Below are positions 51,061 through 60,371 of a DNA stretch of 64,000 nucleotides, piece by piece. Position numbers and translations under genes: made by a program. Position 1 is the stretch's first letter, and every line of letters starts with the position of its first letter. The notes under the pieces are model-generated. The model was not told the DNA's origin. It saw only the letters and a program-made list of their open reading frames with translations, and did no database searches. Source of the stretch: Hyphomonadaceae bacterium (GTDB lineage Bacteria > Pseudomonadota > Alphaproteobacteria > Caulobacterales > Hyphomonadaceae); assembly GCA_028285145.1 (NCBI GenBank), contig JANQQC010000048.1, forward strand, positions 1 through 64,000. The letters are read 5' to 3'.

Positions 51061-51591
51061 TCAGGGGCGGTTGATCGGCCGTTTCATCATGATATCGCGC
51101 TGCAGGTCCCGCCCCATGTAGAAGTCGTGCTGATCGAATTCGGTGAAGCCTGATGATCTGTAGAACGCGATTGCCTTTTCGTTCTGGTCCCACACGCCGA
51201 GCCACAGCCAATCCACGTTCGCCGCGATGGCCCGCTCAATTGCATGTTGCATGAGGGCTTTTCCGAGGCCTGTCCCCTGATGACCGCGCCTGACGTAGAT
51301 TCGCTCGATTTCCAATGCGTTTGGAAGGGTCTGCTCTGTCTGGGCCGCGCCTGTGTTGAGCTTCAGATACCCTGCCAGGTCTGCACCCGTCTCGATGAAG
51401 AAAAACTGGGAATCTGTGTTGGTGAGTTCGGATGCGACCCTGTCGATGCTGAACGCTGCCGCGACATAGGTCGCGATGTTCTCGGGCGCGTTCTGGGCTG
51501 CGAATGTGTCCAGGAACGTCTCTTCAGCGATGTCTCTGAGTGTTTCCAGATCGCGGACGTCGAGGCGGCGCAGTTTGAACGCGGTTGTCAT
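51061..51591 (-). CDS. GNAT-family N-acetyltransferase
   Basis: 176 residues. IERIYVRRGHQGTGLGKALMQHAI is the acetyl-CoA loop, followed by WLGVWDQNEKAIAFYRSSGF. This resembles spermidine/ribosomal-type GNATs (TFLDTFAAQNAPENIATYV at the N-terminus). ATG at 51591. The substrate is unknown. Confidence 0.88.
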   Translation of the reverse strand: MTTAFKLRRLDVRDLETLRDIAEETFLDTFAAQNAPENIATYVAAAFSIDRVASELTNTDSQFFFIETGADLAGYLKLNTGAAQTEQTLPNALEIERIYVRRGHQGTGLGKALMQHAIERAIAANVDWLWLGVWDQNEKAIAFYRSSGFTEFDQHDFYMGRDLQRDIMMKRPINRP

Positions 51592-51722
51592 CCCGGATCG
51601 CCTACTCAATTAGGGCGCACATCTCAATGAACCGATCGCCCGACATACCTGGTTTTGCGGGCCAGACTTGACCGGGGCGGTCTCCGGCGCAGCTTCCTGA
51701 AGGAGACTTGAGGGAAATCGCC

Positions 51723-52505
51723 ATGTCCAACGATCTTCGCCCGCCCTCGCGGCTGAACCTGCTTCGCGAACTGGCGGTTGGCGCGGACATGATCGGGGCT
51801 CCGGCGGCGCTGATGCGCGCACGGATGCGGCGCAAGGTGCCCAATTCCGGGCGGGCGGTGATCGTGCTGCCGGGTTTTGGCGCGAATGACGCCTCGACCG
51901 CGCCGATGCGCTACTTCCTGAGCCAGCAAGGCCATCAGGTCGAGGGCTGGGGGCTGGGCCTGAACACGGGCGGACGCGGGCTCGTCACCGATGTGAACGA
52001 CCTGCCGGAGCGGTGGGAGTTTGACCGCGAGGTGGCGACGCCCGGCGAGGCGGAAGTGCCGGCGCTGTGCGAGAAGATGGTTGGGCGCACGCAGGCGCGC
52101 GTCGCGGCGCTGGGGCGGCCCGTGACGCTGATCGGCTGGAGCCTTGGCGGCTATATTGCGCGCGAAGTGGCGCGGGAGCTGCCCGGGGAAGTTGAGGCGG
52201 TGATCACGATGGGATCGCCGGTCGTGGGCGGGCCGAAGTATACCGCGACCGCGCCGCTGTTCCGGCGTCGCGGGCTTGATCTTGACCGAATGGAGGGGGA
52301 GATCGGCAAGCGCGCGAAGATCCCGCTGACGCAGCCTGTGACGGCGATCTATAGCAAGTCGGACGGCATTGTCGGCTGGCAGGCGGCGATAGACCGGGAC
52401 AGCGAGAATATCCGCCATATTGAGGTGAACGTGTCGCATATGGGCCTTGGCGTGAACGCGAAGGTCTGGGGCATTGTGCAGGCGGCGCTGGAGGCGCAGG
52501 GCTAG
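51723..52505 (+). CDS. Alpha/beta hydrolase, esterase/lipase-like
   Basis: 260 residues. VIVLPGFGANDAS is the oxyanion region, IGWSLGG the Ser elbow, YSKSDGIV the Asp and NVSHMGLG the His. The fold is close to PGAP1/lipase-like esterases that act on acyl chains. There is no signal peptide. The ATG at 51723 lies 8 bases after the GAGGG of ACTTGAGGG. Divergent from the GNAT gene. Confidence 0.85.
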   Translation: MSNDLRPPSRLNLLRELAVGADMIGAPAALMRARMRRKVPNSGRAVIVLPGFGANDASTAPMRYFLSQQGHQVEGWGLGLNTGGRGLVTDVNDLPERWEFDREVATPGEAEVPALCEKMVGRTQARVAALGRPVTLIGWSLGGYIAREVARELPGEVEAVITMGSPVVGGPKYTATAPLFRRRGLDLDRMEGEIGKRAKIPLTQPVTAIYSKSDGIVGWQAAIDRDSENIRHIEVNVSHMGLGVNAKVWGIVQAALEAQG

Positions 52506-52513
52506 CGCTCGGC

Positions 52514-54178
52514 CTAGTGGCTGCCGCCGAAAATACCGGTGCGCACATCGTAGTCGACCGCGATGCCATAGTCTGGATCGTCATCCATATCGACCATGAG
52601 CTGGCCGGCGCGCTTGAGCAGCTTGTGACAGTCGCGGCTGAGATGGCGCAGGCGCAGAGTCTTGCCGAGGGCCTCGTATTTCACGGAGAGGTCTTCGATG
52701 GCCTGCAGCGCGGACTGATCGACGACGCGTGATCGCATGAAGTCGACGATGACGACATCCGGGTCCTGCTCGGGCGTGAAGATCTCCGCGAAGCCATCGG
52801 TTGAGCCGAAGAAGAGCGGGCCTTCGATCTCGTAGACCTTGGCACCTTCCTCGGTGACGCTGTCGCGCGTAATGGCGTGGATGCGGCGGGCATTGTTCCA
52901 GGCGAAGGCGAGAGCGGAGACGATGACGCCAACGATGACGGCGATAGCAAGGTCCTGCCAGACGGTGACGGCGGTGACGAGGATGATGACGAAGACATCG
53001 GTGCGGGGCACCTTGCTCATCAGGCGGAAACTGTTCCACGCGAAGGTGCCAATCACGACCATGAACATGACGCCGACAAGGGCGGCGAGCGGAATCTGCT
53101 CGATCAGGCTGGAGCCGACAAGGATGAAGGCCAGCAGGAAGAGGGCCGCGGAAATGCCGGAGAGGCGCGTGCGGCCGCCGGATTTCACGTTGATCATGGA
53201 CTGGCCGATCATGGCGCAGCCGCCCATTCCGCCGAAGAAACCGGTGACGACATTCGATGCGCCCTGCGCGACGCATTCCTGAGAGGCCCCGCCGCGCTTG
53301 CCGGTCATATCGCCGACGAGATTGAGCGTCAGCAGGCTCTCGATTAGGCCGATGGCGGCGAGGATCAGTGCGTAGGGGAAGATGATCTCCAGCGTTTCGA
53401 AATTGAGCGGGACGGCTGGGATGTGGAAAGGCGGAAGGCCGCCCTCGACGCTGGCGAGGTCTCCGACGCGCGGGGTCGGCAGACCGAATGCTATAACGAG
53501 GCCGGCGACGATCGCGATGCCGGCGAGCGGGGCGGGGACGACTTTCGTAAACTTCGGCAGGCCCCAGATGATCGCCATGGTCAGCGCCGTCAGGCCGAGC
53601 ATCAGCAGCAGTGGCAGGCCGGTGAGCCAGTCGCCATTTGGCAGGAAGCTGTGCCCGTCGGGCGTCGCGGTGCCGGGCACCTGAAACTGGCTGAGCTGGG
53701 CGAGGAAGATAACGATGGCGAGCCCATTGACGAAGCCGAGCATGACCGGGTGCGGTACAAGGCGGATGAACTTGCCGAGCTTGAAGATGCCCGCGCCGAG
53801 TTGGAGGATGCCCATCAGCACTACGGTGGCGAAAAGATACTCGACGCCATGCTGGGCGACGAGCGCGACCATGACGACGGCGAGCGCGCCCGTTGCGCCG
53901 GAGATCATGCCGGGGCGTCCCCCGAACAGAGCCGTGATGAGCCCGACGATAAAGGCTGCATACAGTCCGACCAAAGGCTCGACACCGGCCACGAAGGCGA
54001 AGGCGACGGCCTCGGGGACGAGAGCAAGGGCGACGGTGAGGCCGGCGAGCAGTTCCGTGCGCATCTGGCCGAGCGTCATGGCGCGCAGGCCGTCGCCACC
54101 CCACTGTTCCTGAGGAAGGCGGCCAGCCCAGTCTGAGAGATTGGTGCGGGCGGTGCTGGCGTGCGTGTCAGGTGTCAT
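52514..54178 (-). CDS. SulP-family inorganic anion transporter with STAS domain
   Basis: 554 residues. It has 10-14 transmembrane segments with LVPEAVAFAFVAGVEPLVGLYAAFI and GGRPGMISGATGALAVVM, both SulP family motifs. A cytosolic STAS domain makes up the last 110 residues (EGPLFFGSTDGFAEIF, VIVDFMRSRVVDQSALQAI). It moves sulfate, bicarbonate or other anions; the segment order resembles BicA-like bicarbonate transporters, but the substrate cannot be assigned. The start at 54178 (MTPDTHAST) is chosen; a longer frame to 54301 is unlikely. Confidence 0.92.
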   Translation of the reverse strand: MTPDTHASTARTNLSDWAGRLPQEQWGGDGLRAMTLGQMRTELLAGLTVALALVPEAVAFAFVAGVEPLVGLYAAFIVGLITALFGGRPGMISGATGALAVVMVALVAQHGVEYLFATVVLMGILQLGAGIFKLGKFIRLVPHPVMLGFVNGLAIVIFLAQLSQFQVPGTATPDGHSFLPNGDWLTGLPLLLMLGLTALTMAIIWGLPKFTKVVPAPLAGIAIVAGLVIAFGLPTPRVGDLASVEGGLPPFHIPAVPLNFETLEIIFPYALILAAIGLIESLLTLNLVGDMTGKRGGASQECVAQGASNVVTGFFGGMGGCAMIGQSMINVKSGGRTRLSGISAALFLLAFILVGSSLIEQIPLAALVGVMFMVVIGTFAWNSFRLMSKVPRTDVFVIILVTAVTVWQDLAIAVIVGVIVSALAFAWNNARRIHAITRDSVTEEGAKVYEIEGPLFFGSTDGFAEIFTPEQDPDVVIVDFMRSRVVDQSALQAIEDLSVKYEALGKTLRLRHLSRDCHKLLKRAGQLMVDMDDDPDYGIAVDYDVRTGIFGGSH

Positions 54179-54512
54179 GACAGGCGCAGTAGCGTGTTCA
54201 AAATGCTTTGCAACATCGCAGCTGAAGAAGATGCTGCATTCGCGTAAGTGTCGGATGGTGTTCGCAGCTTGTTCATTGACCTTTAAGGCGTTTCCCTGCA
54301 TGGGGGCCGTGTCGCAGCGCAGCAGATGTGCATGGGGCTGGCAGCGTGAGTCGCGTCGATCGGACGTCTGATCGGATAGAGCCTCCCCCTTCAGACACCA
54401 AAGTTTCCAACGTCCCTGTTCACGCGGGCCGTTCCTTTAGCCTCCGGCAGATGCCGGCCCCGGGCCGCAGGAGCGTTTCTTCGCGCGCGCCCAAACGTAT
54501 GAAAGATTCAAA
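54179..54512. other. Divergent intergenic region and leader of the DEAD-box helicase gene
   Basis: 334 bp with no supported full-length gene. Near its end is a five-codon open frame, ATG AAA GAT TCA AAT TGA (54499-54516), whose stop overlaps the TTG start of the helicase. CCGGCAGATGCCGG at 54446-54459 is a small inverted repeat. Long leaders ahead of DEAD-box helicase genes are often regulatory, but nothing specific is proved here. Confidence 0.4.
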
Positions 54513-55841
54513 TTGACCACATTCACTGAGTTGGGCCTGCATAAACAGGTTCTGAAGGCCGTGACCGCTGAAGGCTACGACACGCCGACGCCGATTCAGG
54601 CGCAAGCCATTCCACATCTTCTGGAAGGCCGCGACCTTCTGGGGATCGCGCAGACCGGCACCGGCAAGACAGCAGCCTTCGCGCTGCCAACGCTGGACTA
54701 CCTGCTGGACGATGCCCAGCCTCGCAAGGGCAAGAGCACGCGCGTGCTCGTGCTGGCCCCGACACGTGAACTGGCCGGGCAGATTGCCGAGAGCTTCCGT
54801 ACTTATTCGAAGTATATGGATTGCGTGACGCAGACTGTGTTTGGCGGTGTGAAGATCGGCCGTCAGATTCGCTCGCTGGAGAAGGGCGCGCATGTGCTGG
54901 TGGCCACGCCGGGACGCCTGCTCGACCTGATGAACCAAGGCGCGGTGCGCCTCGATGATGTCGAAGTGCTGATCCTCGACGAGGCCGACCAAATGCTGGA
55001 CATGGGCTTTATCCATGACCTGAAGAAGATCATGGCCAAGGTGCCCGATGAGCGCCAGACGCTGCTCTTTTCCGCGACCATGCCGAAACAGATCTCGGAT
55101 CTTGCTCAGCAATACCTCGATGATCCGGTCCGGGTCTCGGTCGCGCCGGAATCGACCACGGCAGAACGCGTCAATCAGGGCGTGGTTCACGTCGCCAATG
55201 GCGATAAGCTGCAATTGCTGGAAGCGGTGCTTCGCGATCCCGATCTCGAGCGCGCGCTGGTGTTTACCCGGACCAAGCACGGGGCCGACAAGGTCGTCCG
55301 TAAGATGATGGCCAAGGGCATCGCCGCGCAGGCGATCCACGGCAACAAGTCCCAGCCCCAGCGCATGAAGGCGCTGGAAGCCTTCCGGGACGGTCGCTGC
55401 AAGGTTCTGATCGCGACGGATATCGCGGCGCGCGGCATCGACATTGATGGCATCAGCCATGTGATCAATTTCGAGATGCCAAACGTGGCTGAGCAGTATG
55501 TTCACCGGATCGGACGCACGGCGCGCGCCGGGCGCGAAGGCGTGGCGGTCTCTTTCGTGGCCGAGGACGAGCTGTACTATCTGCGCGAGGTCGAGAAGAT
55601 CACGCGGATCGAAGTCGACACGCTGCCTGCGCCTGAAGGGTGCGAGCATCTCGTGCTGCCAACGCCATCCAGAGACGTGCGTGTGCGCAAGCCGAAAGGC
55701 CCGAGCCGCGGAGGTGGCGGCGGTCGCTCACGCGGTGGTCAGGGACATGGCGGCGGCAAAGGCGGTCAGAAACGCGGTCGTAGCGCCAAACGTCCCGGCA
55801 AGAATCAGCGTCGCCGCGACCGCGAGAAGGCGTCCGCCTGA
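54513..55841 (+). CDS. rhlE: DEAD-box ATP-dependent RNA helicase (RhlE-like)
   Basis: 442 residues. The motifs are in order: Q motif (TPTPIQAQAIP), AQTGTGKTAAF, PTRELAGQ, TPGRLLD, DEAD, SATMP, RGIDIDGI and HRIGRTARAGR. The tail after residue 390 is rich in Gly, Arg and Lys (RNA-binding). It acts in RNA remodelling and ribosome assembly. TTG start with GAAAG 7 bases ahead. Confidence 0.94.
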   Translation: MTTFTELGLHKQVLKAVTAEGYDTPTPIQAQAIPHLLEGRDLLGIAQTGTGKTAAFALPTLDYLLDDAQPRKGKSTRVLVLAPTRELAGQIAESFRTYSKYMDCVTQTVFGGVKIGRQIRSLEKGAHVLVATPGRLLDLMNQGAVRLDDVEVLILDEADQMLDMGFIHDLKKIMAKVPDERQTLLFSATMPKQISDLAQQYLDDPVRVSVAPESTTAERVNQGVVHVANGDKLQLLEAVLRDPDLERALVFTRTKHGADKVVRKMMAKGIAAQAIHGNKSQPQRMKALEAFRDGRCKVLIATDIAARGIDIDGISHVINFEMPNVAEQYVHRIGRTARAGREGVAVSFVAEDELYYLREVEKITRIEVDTLPAPEGCEHLVLPTPSRDVRVRKPKGPSRGGGGGRSRGGQGHGGGKGGQKRGRSAKRPGKNQRRRDREKASA

Positions 55842-55847
55842 ATCAGA

Positions 55848-57242
55848 TCAACCTGGCCCGCGCCGCCACGGAAAGCGGCGTTCGGGCCGGTTGGTTTCCT
55901 TTTCGGCCTCTTCTTCGATGGCGGCCGGGGTAACGTCCTCCGGTGCCGTTCTGTCGAGGCGGGCCTTGGGAGCGGGTGGCTGCCAGGCGCGCAGGCGCTG
56001 GCCGATGGCGACGTAGAAGTCCGGGATGAGCTGCTCCAGATCATCCACAAAATTGCGGACCTGAATGAAGCGGCCCTGCGGCATGCGTACCATGCAGATT
56101 TCGAGTGTCTTCGGGGCAAGGTCGGGATGCCGGCTGGCAGCGATGTTTACGTCCTCGCGTAGCTCTTTCAGCGTGTGCTGCGAGAAGCCGCGGCGCGGCC
56201 AGTGCACGCGGACATAAATGTCATCAGCATCGACGTCTTTCAGTTGACGGAGCTGCCAGTTGATGCGCGCGGCCGTGCTCTGGCGATCTGTCGGGGCGTC
56301 CAGCGTCATGCTGGCCATCATGCTCCGGGCACGGACGTCCACGCAGATGTCTATATCGGCTGCGGCTCCCGGGACGATCAGCGATGAGACGAGGTGCTGA
56401 GAGCTGGCGAAGCGCTCTGAGTCTTCCCTGATGCGCCGTTGATGATCGCTAGCCTGTGCGCGGGTTAGCCGGGCACGAACCGTTGCGCCGGTCTGCCGCG
56501 AAAGGCTGAGACAGAGATCGTGGGTTTCCTGATGCCAGGCTGAGATGACGGCTCGAACATCCGCAGACATCGCGCCCGGCTGCCGTCCTGCGGAGATATC
56601 TCGAACAAGGTCAGGCCATTCGGGCGGCATTCGAGAGAAGCCGCGAACCCCGGTGCTTTCATGCGCGAGGAACCTGCGCAACTCATTCAGGATAAAGCGC
56701 TGGTCCGTGTCCTGAACATCATCGTTCGTGATCAGGAGGTCGGCCTCGGTCAGCAGCCGCATCCATGACCAATGGTATAGCGAAACTTTTGGCGAACCGC
56801 GTGTGGAGAGTTCAACGGGATGATGAGACGGGGTGGCTGCATATTCATTCGAAATGGTAATGACAGCGTCGATATCGTTGGTTTTGGCGAGGCGCAGATA
56901 GCTGCTGATCTGGTCGCTGCGCAGATCTGTGTTGCCGATCTTGGCCTCGATGAGCGCGGTCCATCTTGAGCTTCCCGTCCGCACGGAGATCAGACCGTCG
57001 GGTCGTCCGGTTATCTGGTCTTCGCCTTTCTGGAAGACGACCTCTGTGAAGGTTTCCACCCGCGAATTCGGTCCGACGGGCCGTCCCACGCTCGACAGCA
57101 GTGAATTGGCGTATTCGTCCACATTGGTCAGACAGGCGAGAAAGATAGAGGTAGCCCGTCCTTCCTTCGATGTTTCAGCCAGCACGGGAAACAGCCGTGC
57201 GCGTTCGCCAGATCTCAAGAAATCAGGTTTGTTCGTGTACAA
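55848..57242 (-). CDS. Large PD-(D/E)xK nuclease-like protein of unknown function
   Basis: 464 residues. GRPDGLISV (Asp82), WTALIEAKIG (Glu99-x-Lys101) and DQISSYLRLA (Gln111) give a PD-(D/E)xK nuclease core in the first 130 residues. FTEVVFQ lies just before it. The long C-terminal part has no motif I know (DVRARSMMASMTLDAP, DIYVRVHWPRRG) and ends in a charged tail. TTG start at 57242 with GGGAG 6 bases ahead. It could be a defence or DNA-repair nuclease; no partner gene is near. It ends tail-to-tail with the helicase. Confidence 0.7.
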   Translation of the reverse strand: MYTNKPDFLRSGERARLFPVLAETSKEGRATSIFLACLTNVDEYANSLLSSVGRPVGPNSRVETFTEVVFQKGEDQITGRPDGLISVRTGSSRWTALIEAKIGNTDLRSDQISSYLRLAKTNDIDAVITISNEYAATPSHHPVELSTRGSPKVSLYHWSWMRLLTEADLLITNDDVQDTDQRFILNELRRFLAHESTGVRGFSRMPPEWPDLVRDISAGRQPGAMSADVRAVISAWHQETHDLCLSLSRQTGATVRARLTRAQASDHQRRIREDSERFASSQHLVSSLIVPGAAADIDICVDVRARSMMASMTLDAPTDRQSTAARINWQLRQLKDVDADDIYVRVHWPRRGFSQHTLKELREDVNIAASRHPDLAPKTLEICMVRMPQGRFIQVRNFVDDLEQLIPDFYVAIGQRLRAWQPPAPKARLDRTAPEDVTPAAIEEEAEKETNRPERRFPWRRGPG

Positions 57243-57320
57243 TGAAGGCTCCCAGCCGAGCGTCGCTTATTGTGCGTCCCAGTAGTGAGCGTATATTTAT
57301 TTTTGATGTTTTTTCCAAGA

Positions 57321-57360
57321 GAAAATCGATGCGCCTGCGAGCAAATTTCGCAGGCGCATC
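57321..57360 (-). terminator. Terminator after the pirin gene
   Basis: A 13-bp perfect stem (57328-57340 with 57348-57360, GATGCGCCTGCGA pairing TCGCAGGCGCATC), loop GCAAATT. It is followed on the minus strand by GATTTTCTCTT (the first T-rich run). Confidence 0.8.
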
Positions 57361-57366
57361 CGCTCT

Positions 57367-58062
57367 CTAAATCGTGTCAACGAGCACGATTTCGGCGTCT
57401 TTGATGCCTTCGAGGGTGAGGTTTGTCTCACCCGTAATTGCGGCCCCATCGCGCGTTTTGAGCGTTTCTCCGTTCAGGCGCACCGATCCGGCAGCCAAAA
57501 CGAGGTACCCTTTGCGGCCCGCTCCGATCTGATAGGTGAGCGATTGGCCCGCCTTCAGGGTCGCACCGAGAACTTTTGCGTCCTGCCGGATGGTCAGGGC
57601 GTCATCCTCGTCGGCACCGGAGGCAAGCACTGCCCACTGGCCGGCGCGATCGCCTTTTGGGAAGGCCTTGGCACCCCAGCCGGGTGTTCCGCCCTGCTCT
57701 CGTGGTTCGATCCACAGCTGGAAGATTTGCGTGGCTTCCTCTTCGGCGTTCCACTCGGAATGCTGGACGCCAGAGCCGGCGCTCATCACCTGAACATCAC
57801 CCGCTTCGGTGCGGCCCTTGTTTCCCATGGAGTCTTCATGGGTGATCGCGCCATTGCGGACATAGGTGATGATTTCCATCGACTCGTGGCCGTGCGGCGG
57901 AAAGCCGGTCCCGGCCCGGATCGTATCGTCATTCCAGACCCGCAGCTTCCCGTGGCCCATCCTGTCGGGGTTGAAGTAATGGGAAAAGGAGAAGTGGTAA
58001 CGGGCGTTCAGCCAGTCATTGTCGAACCGGCCGAGATCTTCAAAGCGTCTGATGTCAATCAT
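57367..58062 (-). CDS. Pirin family protein
   Basis: 231 residues, a double cupin. The metal ligands of active pirin/YhhW are present: His-x-His in FPPHGHES and His-x-Glu in GVQHSEWN. In YhhW these support quercetin 2,3-dioxygenase activity; the physiological substrate of bacterial pirins is generally unknown. A strong terminator follows. Confidence 0.92.
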   Translation of the reverse strand: MIDIRRFEDLGRFDNDWLNARYHFSFSHYFNPDRMGHGKLRVWNDDTIRAGTGFPPHGHESMEIITYVRNGAITHEDSMGNKGRTEAGDVQVMSAGSGVQHSEWNAEEEATQIFQLWIEPREQGGTPGWGAKAFPKGDRAGQWAVLASGADEDDALTIRQDAKVLGATLKAGQSLTYQIGAGRKGYLVLAAGSVRLNGETLKTRDGAAITGETNLTLEGIKDAEIVLVDTI

Positions 58063-58160
58063 ATCGCGCTCCTCTGCTTAGTGTTGCGTTGAAGCGGATA
58101 TGGCCCGGTCACGCGCCCGTGATTAGGCGCAGGACCGGCATAAGTGTTGTGCGTGTCTGC

Positions 58161-59078
58161 TTAGACCGGCGGATATGGAAACACAGACGTCGTTGCGCCA
58201 AGATCGGTGTAGTCGTTCTCCATGGCGGGGATGGCCTGCTCGATGATGGAAGACGGGTCCCAGCCTTCGAGACGGGCGAGGGACTTCACCGGACGAGGCT
58301 GGTCGAACAGGACGAGCTCGTTTCCGCGCACACCGAAGATCTGGCCGGACGTGGATTTCGCATCGTCCGCACACAGCGCAATGGCGAGCTGGGCGACCTG
58401 ATCGGCGCGCATGGCGTTTTTCATGCGCTCCACGCGCTGAGCGGACGCCTCGTCGGTTACCGGGATCGAGGCGATCATGCGCGTCCATGCGAAAGGCGCG
58501 ATGATGTTGGAGCGGACATTCTTCCGCTCGCCTTCCATGGCGATGATGCGGGAGAGGCCCATAATGCCGAGCTTGGCGGCCGCATAGTTCGCCTGGCCGA
58601 TATTGCCGATCAGGCCGGAGGTGGAGGTGAAGAGAACGAACGCGCCGTCTTCCTGTTCGCGGAAGTGTCCGATGCCGGCGCGGGTCACGTTGTAGGAGCC
58701 GTGCAGGTGGACATCGATCACCGCTTTCCAGTCGGCTTCGGACATCTTGTGAAACATGCCATCACGCAGGATGCCGGCCGGGTTGATGATAGCGTGTAGA
58801 CCGCCGAATTCGTCCTTTGCCTGCTCGACCATGGCTTCAACCGCGCCGAAGTCGGTGACGCTGTCTGAGTTGGAGACCGCTTCGCCACCAGCCGCGCGAA
58901 TTTCGCTGGCGACGGTTTCGGCAGGTCCGGCATCGCCTTCATCACCGCCGGAGAGTCCACCGCCGAGATCGTTGACGACGACTTTCGCGCCTTCGCGCGC
59001 GGCGAGCAGGGCGCATTCACGGCCAATTCCGTTCCCGCCACCTGTGATGAGAACTGTTTTCCCGTCGAGTACGCCCAT
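58161..59078 (-). CDS. Short-chain dehydrogenase, multifunctional-enzyme-2-like
   Basis: 305 residues. TGGGNGIG is the cofactor motif, VVVNDLGGG follows beta-2, and STSGLIG...YAAAKLG gives Ser, Tyr and Lys. The typical NNAG reads NPAG here. The long C-terminal extension (EQAIPAMENDYTDLG) resembles the 3-hydroxyacyl-CoA dehydrogenase domain of peroxisomal multifunctional enzyme 2, so lipid beta-oxidation is likely but unproved. Confidence 0.88.
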   Translation of the reverse strand: MGVLDGKTVLITGGGNGIGRECALLAAREGAKVVVNDLGGGLSGGDEGDAGPAETVASEIRAAGGEAVSNSDSVTDFGAVEAMVEQAKDEFGGLHAIINPAGILRDGMFHKMSEADWKAVIDVHLHGSYNVTRAGIGHFREQEDGAFVLFTSTSGLIGNIGQANYAAAKLGIMGLSRIIAMEGERKNVRSNIIAPFAWTRMIASIPVTDEASAQRVERMKNAMRADQVAQLAIALCADDAKSTSGQIFGVRGNELVLFDQPRPVKSLARLEGWDPSSIIEQAIPAMENDYTDLGATTSVFPYPPV

Positions 59079-59144
59079 GATGAATCTCCCAATCTGTATG
59101 TGGCGCGGACGATAAGGCCGACAGCGCAGATTGGAAGAGTGGTT

Positions 59145-59738
59145 CTAGCGGGCTGTGTCCTGAAAGCGCGGCGGGACGGTCGAGTCGAAGCGGGGACGGA
59201 TGCCGGTGGAGAGGAAGACTACGCGTTCGATGGCGGGGAAGAAGCGGATGGAGTCGAGCACCGGATTCACCCAGTTTGTCATCGTGCAGTAGTGGGTGTT
59301 CTTCGCGCGGCGATGATGGGCCGCGTGATGGAGCGGGTTCTGGATCAACCCGGTGCGTTGCAGGGCGCGGATGAAGGGGCCGTTTTCACGGCCTGTTCTG
59401 TGAGATGCGCCGTGGACCTCATTCGCGAATAGGCCGAAGAATACGAAAGAACCACTGAGAGTTGTAAAGCTATCCAAAAAGAGGAGCAGCAATGCTGTTG
59501 CTGCGCAGACCATCCAGACTTCGCGATTCCGCTTCCATACTGTGCCGGTCAGGAAGAAGCGGGGCCGCTTGTGATGTTCCTGATTCATGTAGATGGCGTG
59601 GCCGATCACAGGCCAGGACGGGTCACCGTATCGGTCCTGAAACCAGTGAATGACGCCCGTTGCGAAATCCGCCAGCAAAAGGCCAGCGAGAACCTGACCT
59701 GCGACCCAAAGCGCAGGCATTATCCAGCAAGTATCCAT
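59145..59738 (-). CDS. carF: CarF/Kua-type plasmanylethanolamine desaturase
   Basis: 197-residue membrane protein. The histidine motifs of the Kua/TMEM189/CarF lipid desaturase domain are complete: DFATGVIHWFQDRYGD, NQEHHKRP, EVHGASH and NPLHHAAHH. In myxobacteria and animals this enzyme makes plasmalogens by introducing the vinyl-ether bond of ether lipids. It is preceded upstream by a 129-bp gap. If the call is right, this aerobic alphaproteobacterium may make plasmalogens or a related lipid. No ether-lipid synthesis gene is in the window. Confidence 0.88.
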   Translation of the reverse strand: MDTCWIMPALWVAGQVLAGLLLADFATGVIHWFQDRYGDPSWPVIGHAIYMNQEHHKRPRFFLTGTVWKRNREVWMVCAATALLLLFLDSFTTLSGSFVFFGLFANEVHGASHRTGRENGPFIRALQRTGLIQNPLHHAAHHRRAKNTHYCTMTNWVNPVLDSIRFFPAIERVVFLSTGIRPRFDSTVPPRFQDTAR

Positions 59739-59867
59739 GAAGCCCTCTCATATTTCGACTGAGGGTTGCAAAACAGGAAAATAAAACCAGAGTTGTATTT
59801 GGGATGTTTTCGCCTAGAACGGGAAGTTGCGCTTGCGTTTGGCGGCCCCTGTCTTTAGTCCGCCGCG

Positions 59868-60371
59868 ATGCTTGAAATTGTTCCGGAAAATCCAGCGCAG
59901 CACGCCGACGCCATCGAAGCGCTCTATGACCGGACGTTCGGGCCCGGGCACTTTGCGAAAACGGCCGAACGCCTGCGCGAATGGAATGTCTCACTGCCGG
60001 ATATTAGCCGGGTCGCACTGATCGACGGGGCCGTGGTCGGGGCCTGCCGTGTCTGGCCGATCACCGTCAGCGATACGCCGGCGTTATTCTATGGACCGGT
60101 CGCGGTGCGGCCATCCCAGCAGGGCGCACGATTGGGTCTGTCGATCACCGGAGAGGCGATAGAGGCGGGCACTGCAGCAGGTTGGGGCGCGGCGGTGCTC
60201 ATCGGCGCGCCGCGCTACTTCGGGGAGATTGGTTTCCGCGTTGTCCCATCCGGAACACTTGCAATGCCGGGACCGCAGGATCAGGGGCGCATCATGGTGC
60301 GCGATCTGGCAGGGGATGCAGACGCGCTTAGCGGCGTTGTCACCGCCCCTCGCGTTGCCAGGCGAGGATAA
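59868..60371 (+). CDS. GNAT-family N-acetyltransferase (YhbS-like)
   Basis: 167 residues. GACRVWPITV, GPVAVRPSQQGARLGLSITGEAI (acetyl-CoA loop) and VLIGAPRYFGEIGFRV, the last typical of the YhbS/predicted acetyltransferase group. Its 3' end overlaps the following minus-strand gene by 32 bases. Confidence 0.87.
   Translation: MLEIVPENPAQHADAIEALYDRTFGPGHFAKTAERLREWNVSLPDISRVALIDGAVVGACRVWPITVSDTPALFYGPVAVRPSQQGARLGLSITGEAIEAGTAAGWGAAVLIGAPRYFGEIGFRVVPSGTLAMPGPQDQGRIMVRDLAGDADALSGVVTAPRVARRG

Noticed and set aside
52581-54104. 507-codon minus-strand frame inside the SulP gene
   Set aside because: Composition (Arg/His/Pro-rich) is that of an out-of-frame reading of the transporter.
54420-55649. 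409-codon frame antisense to the DEAD-box helicase
   Set aside because: No homology or RBS; opposite a gene with all helicase motifs.
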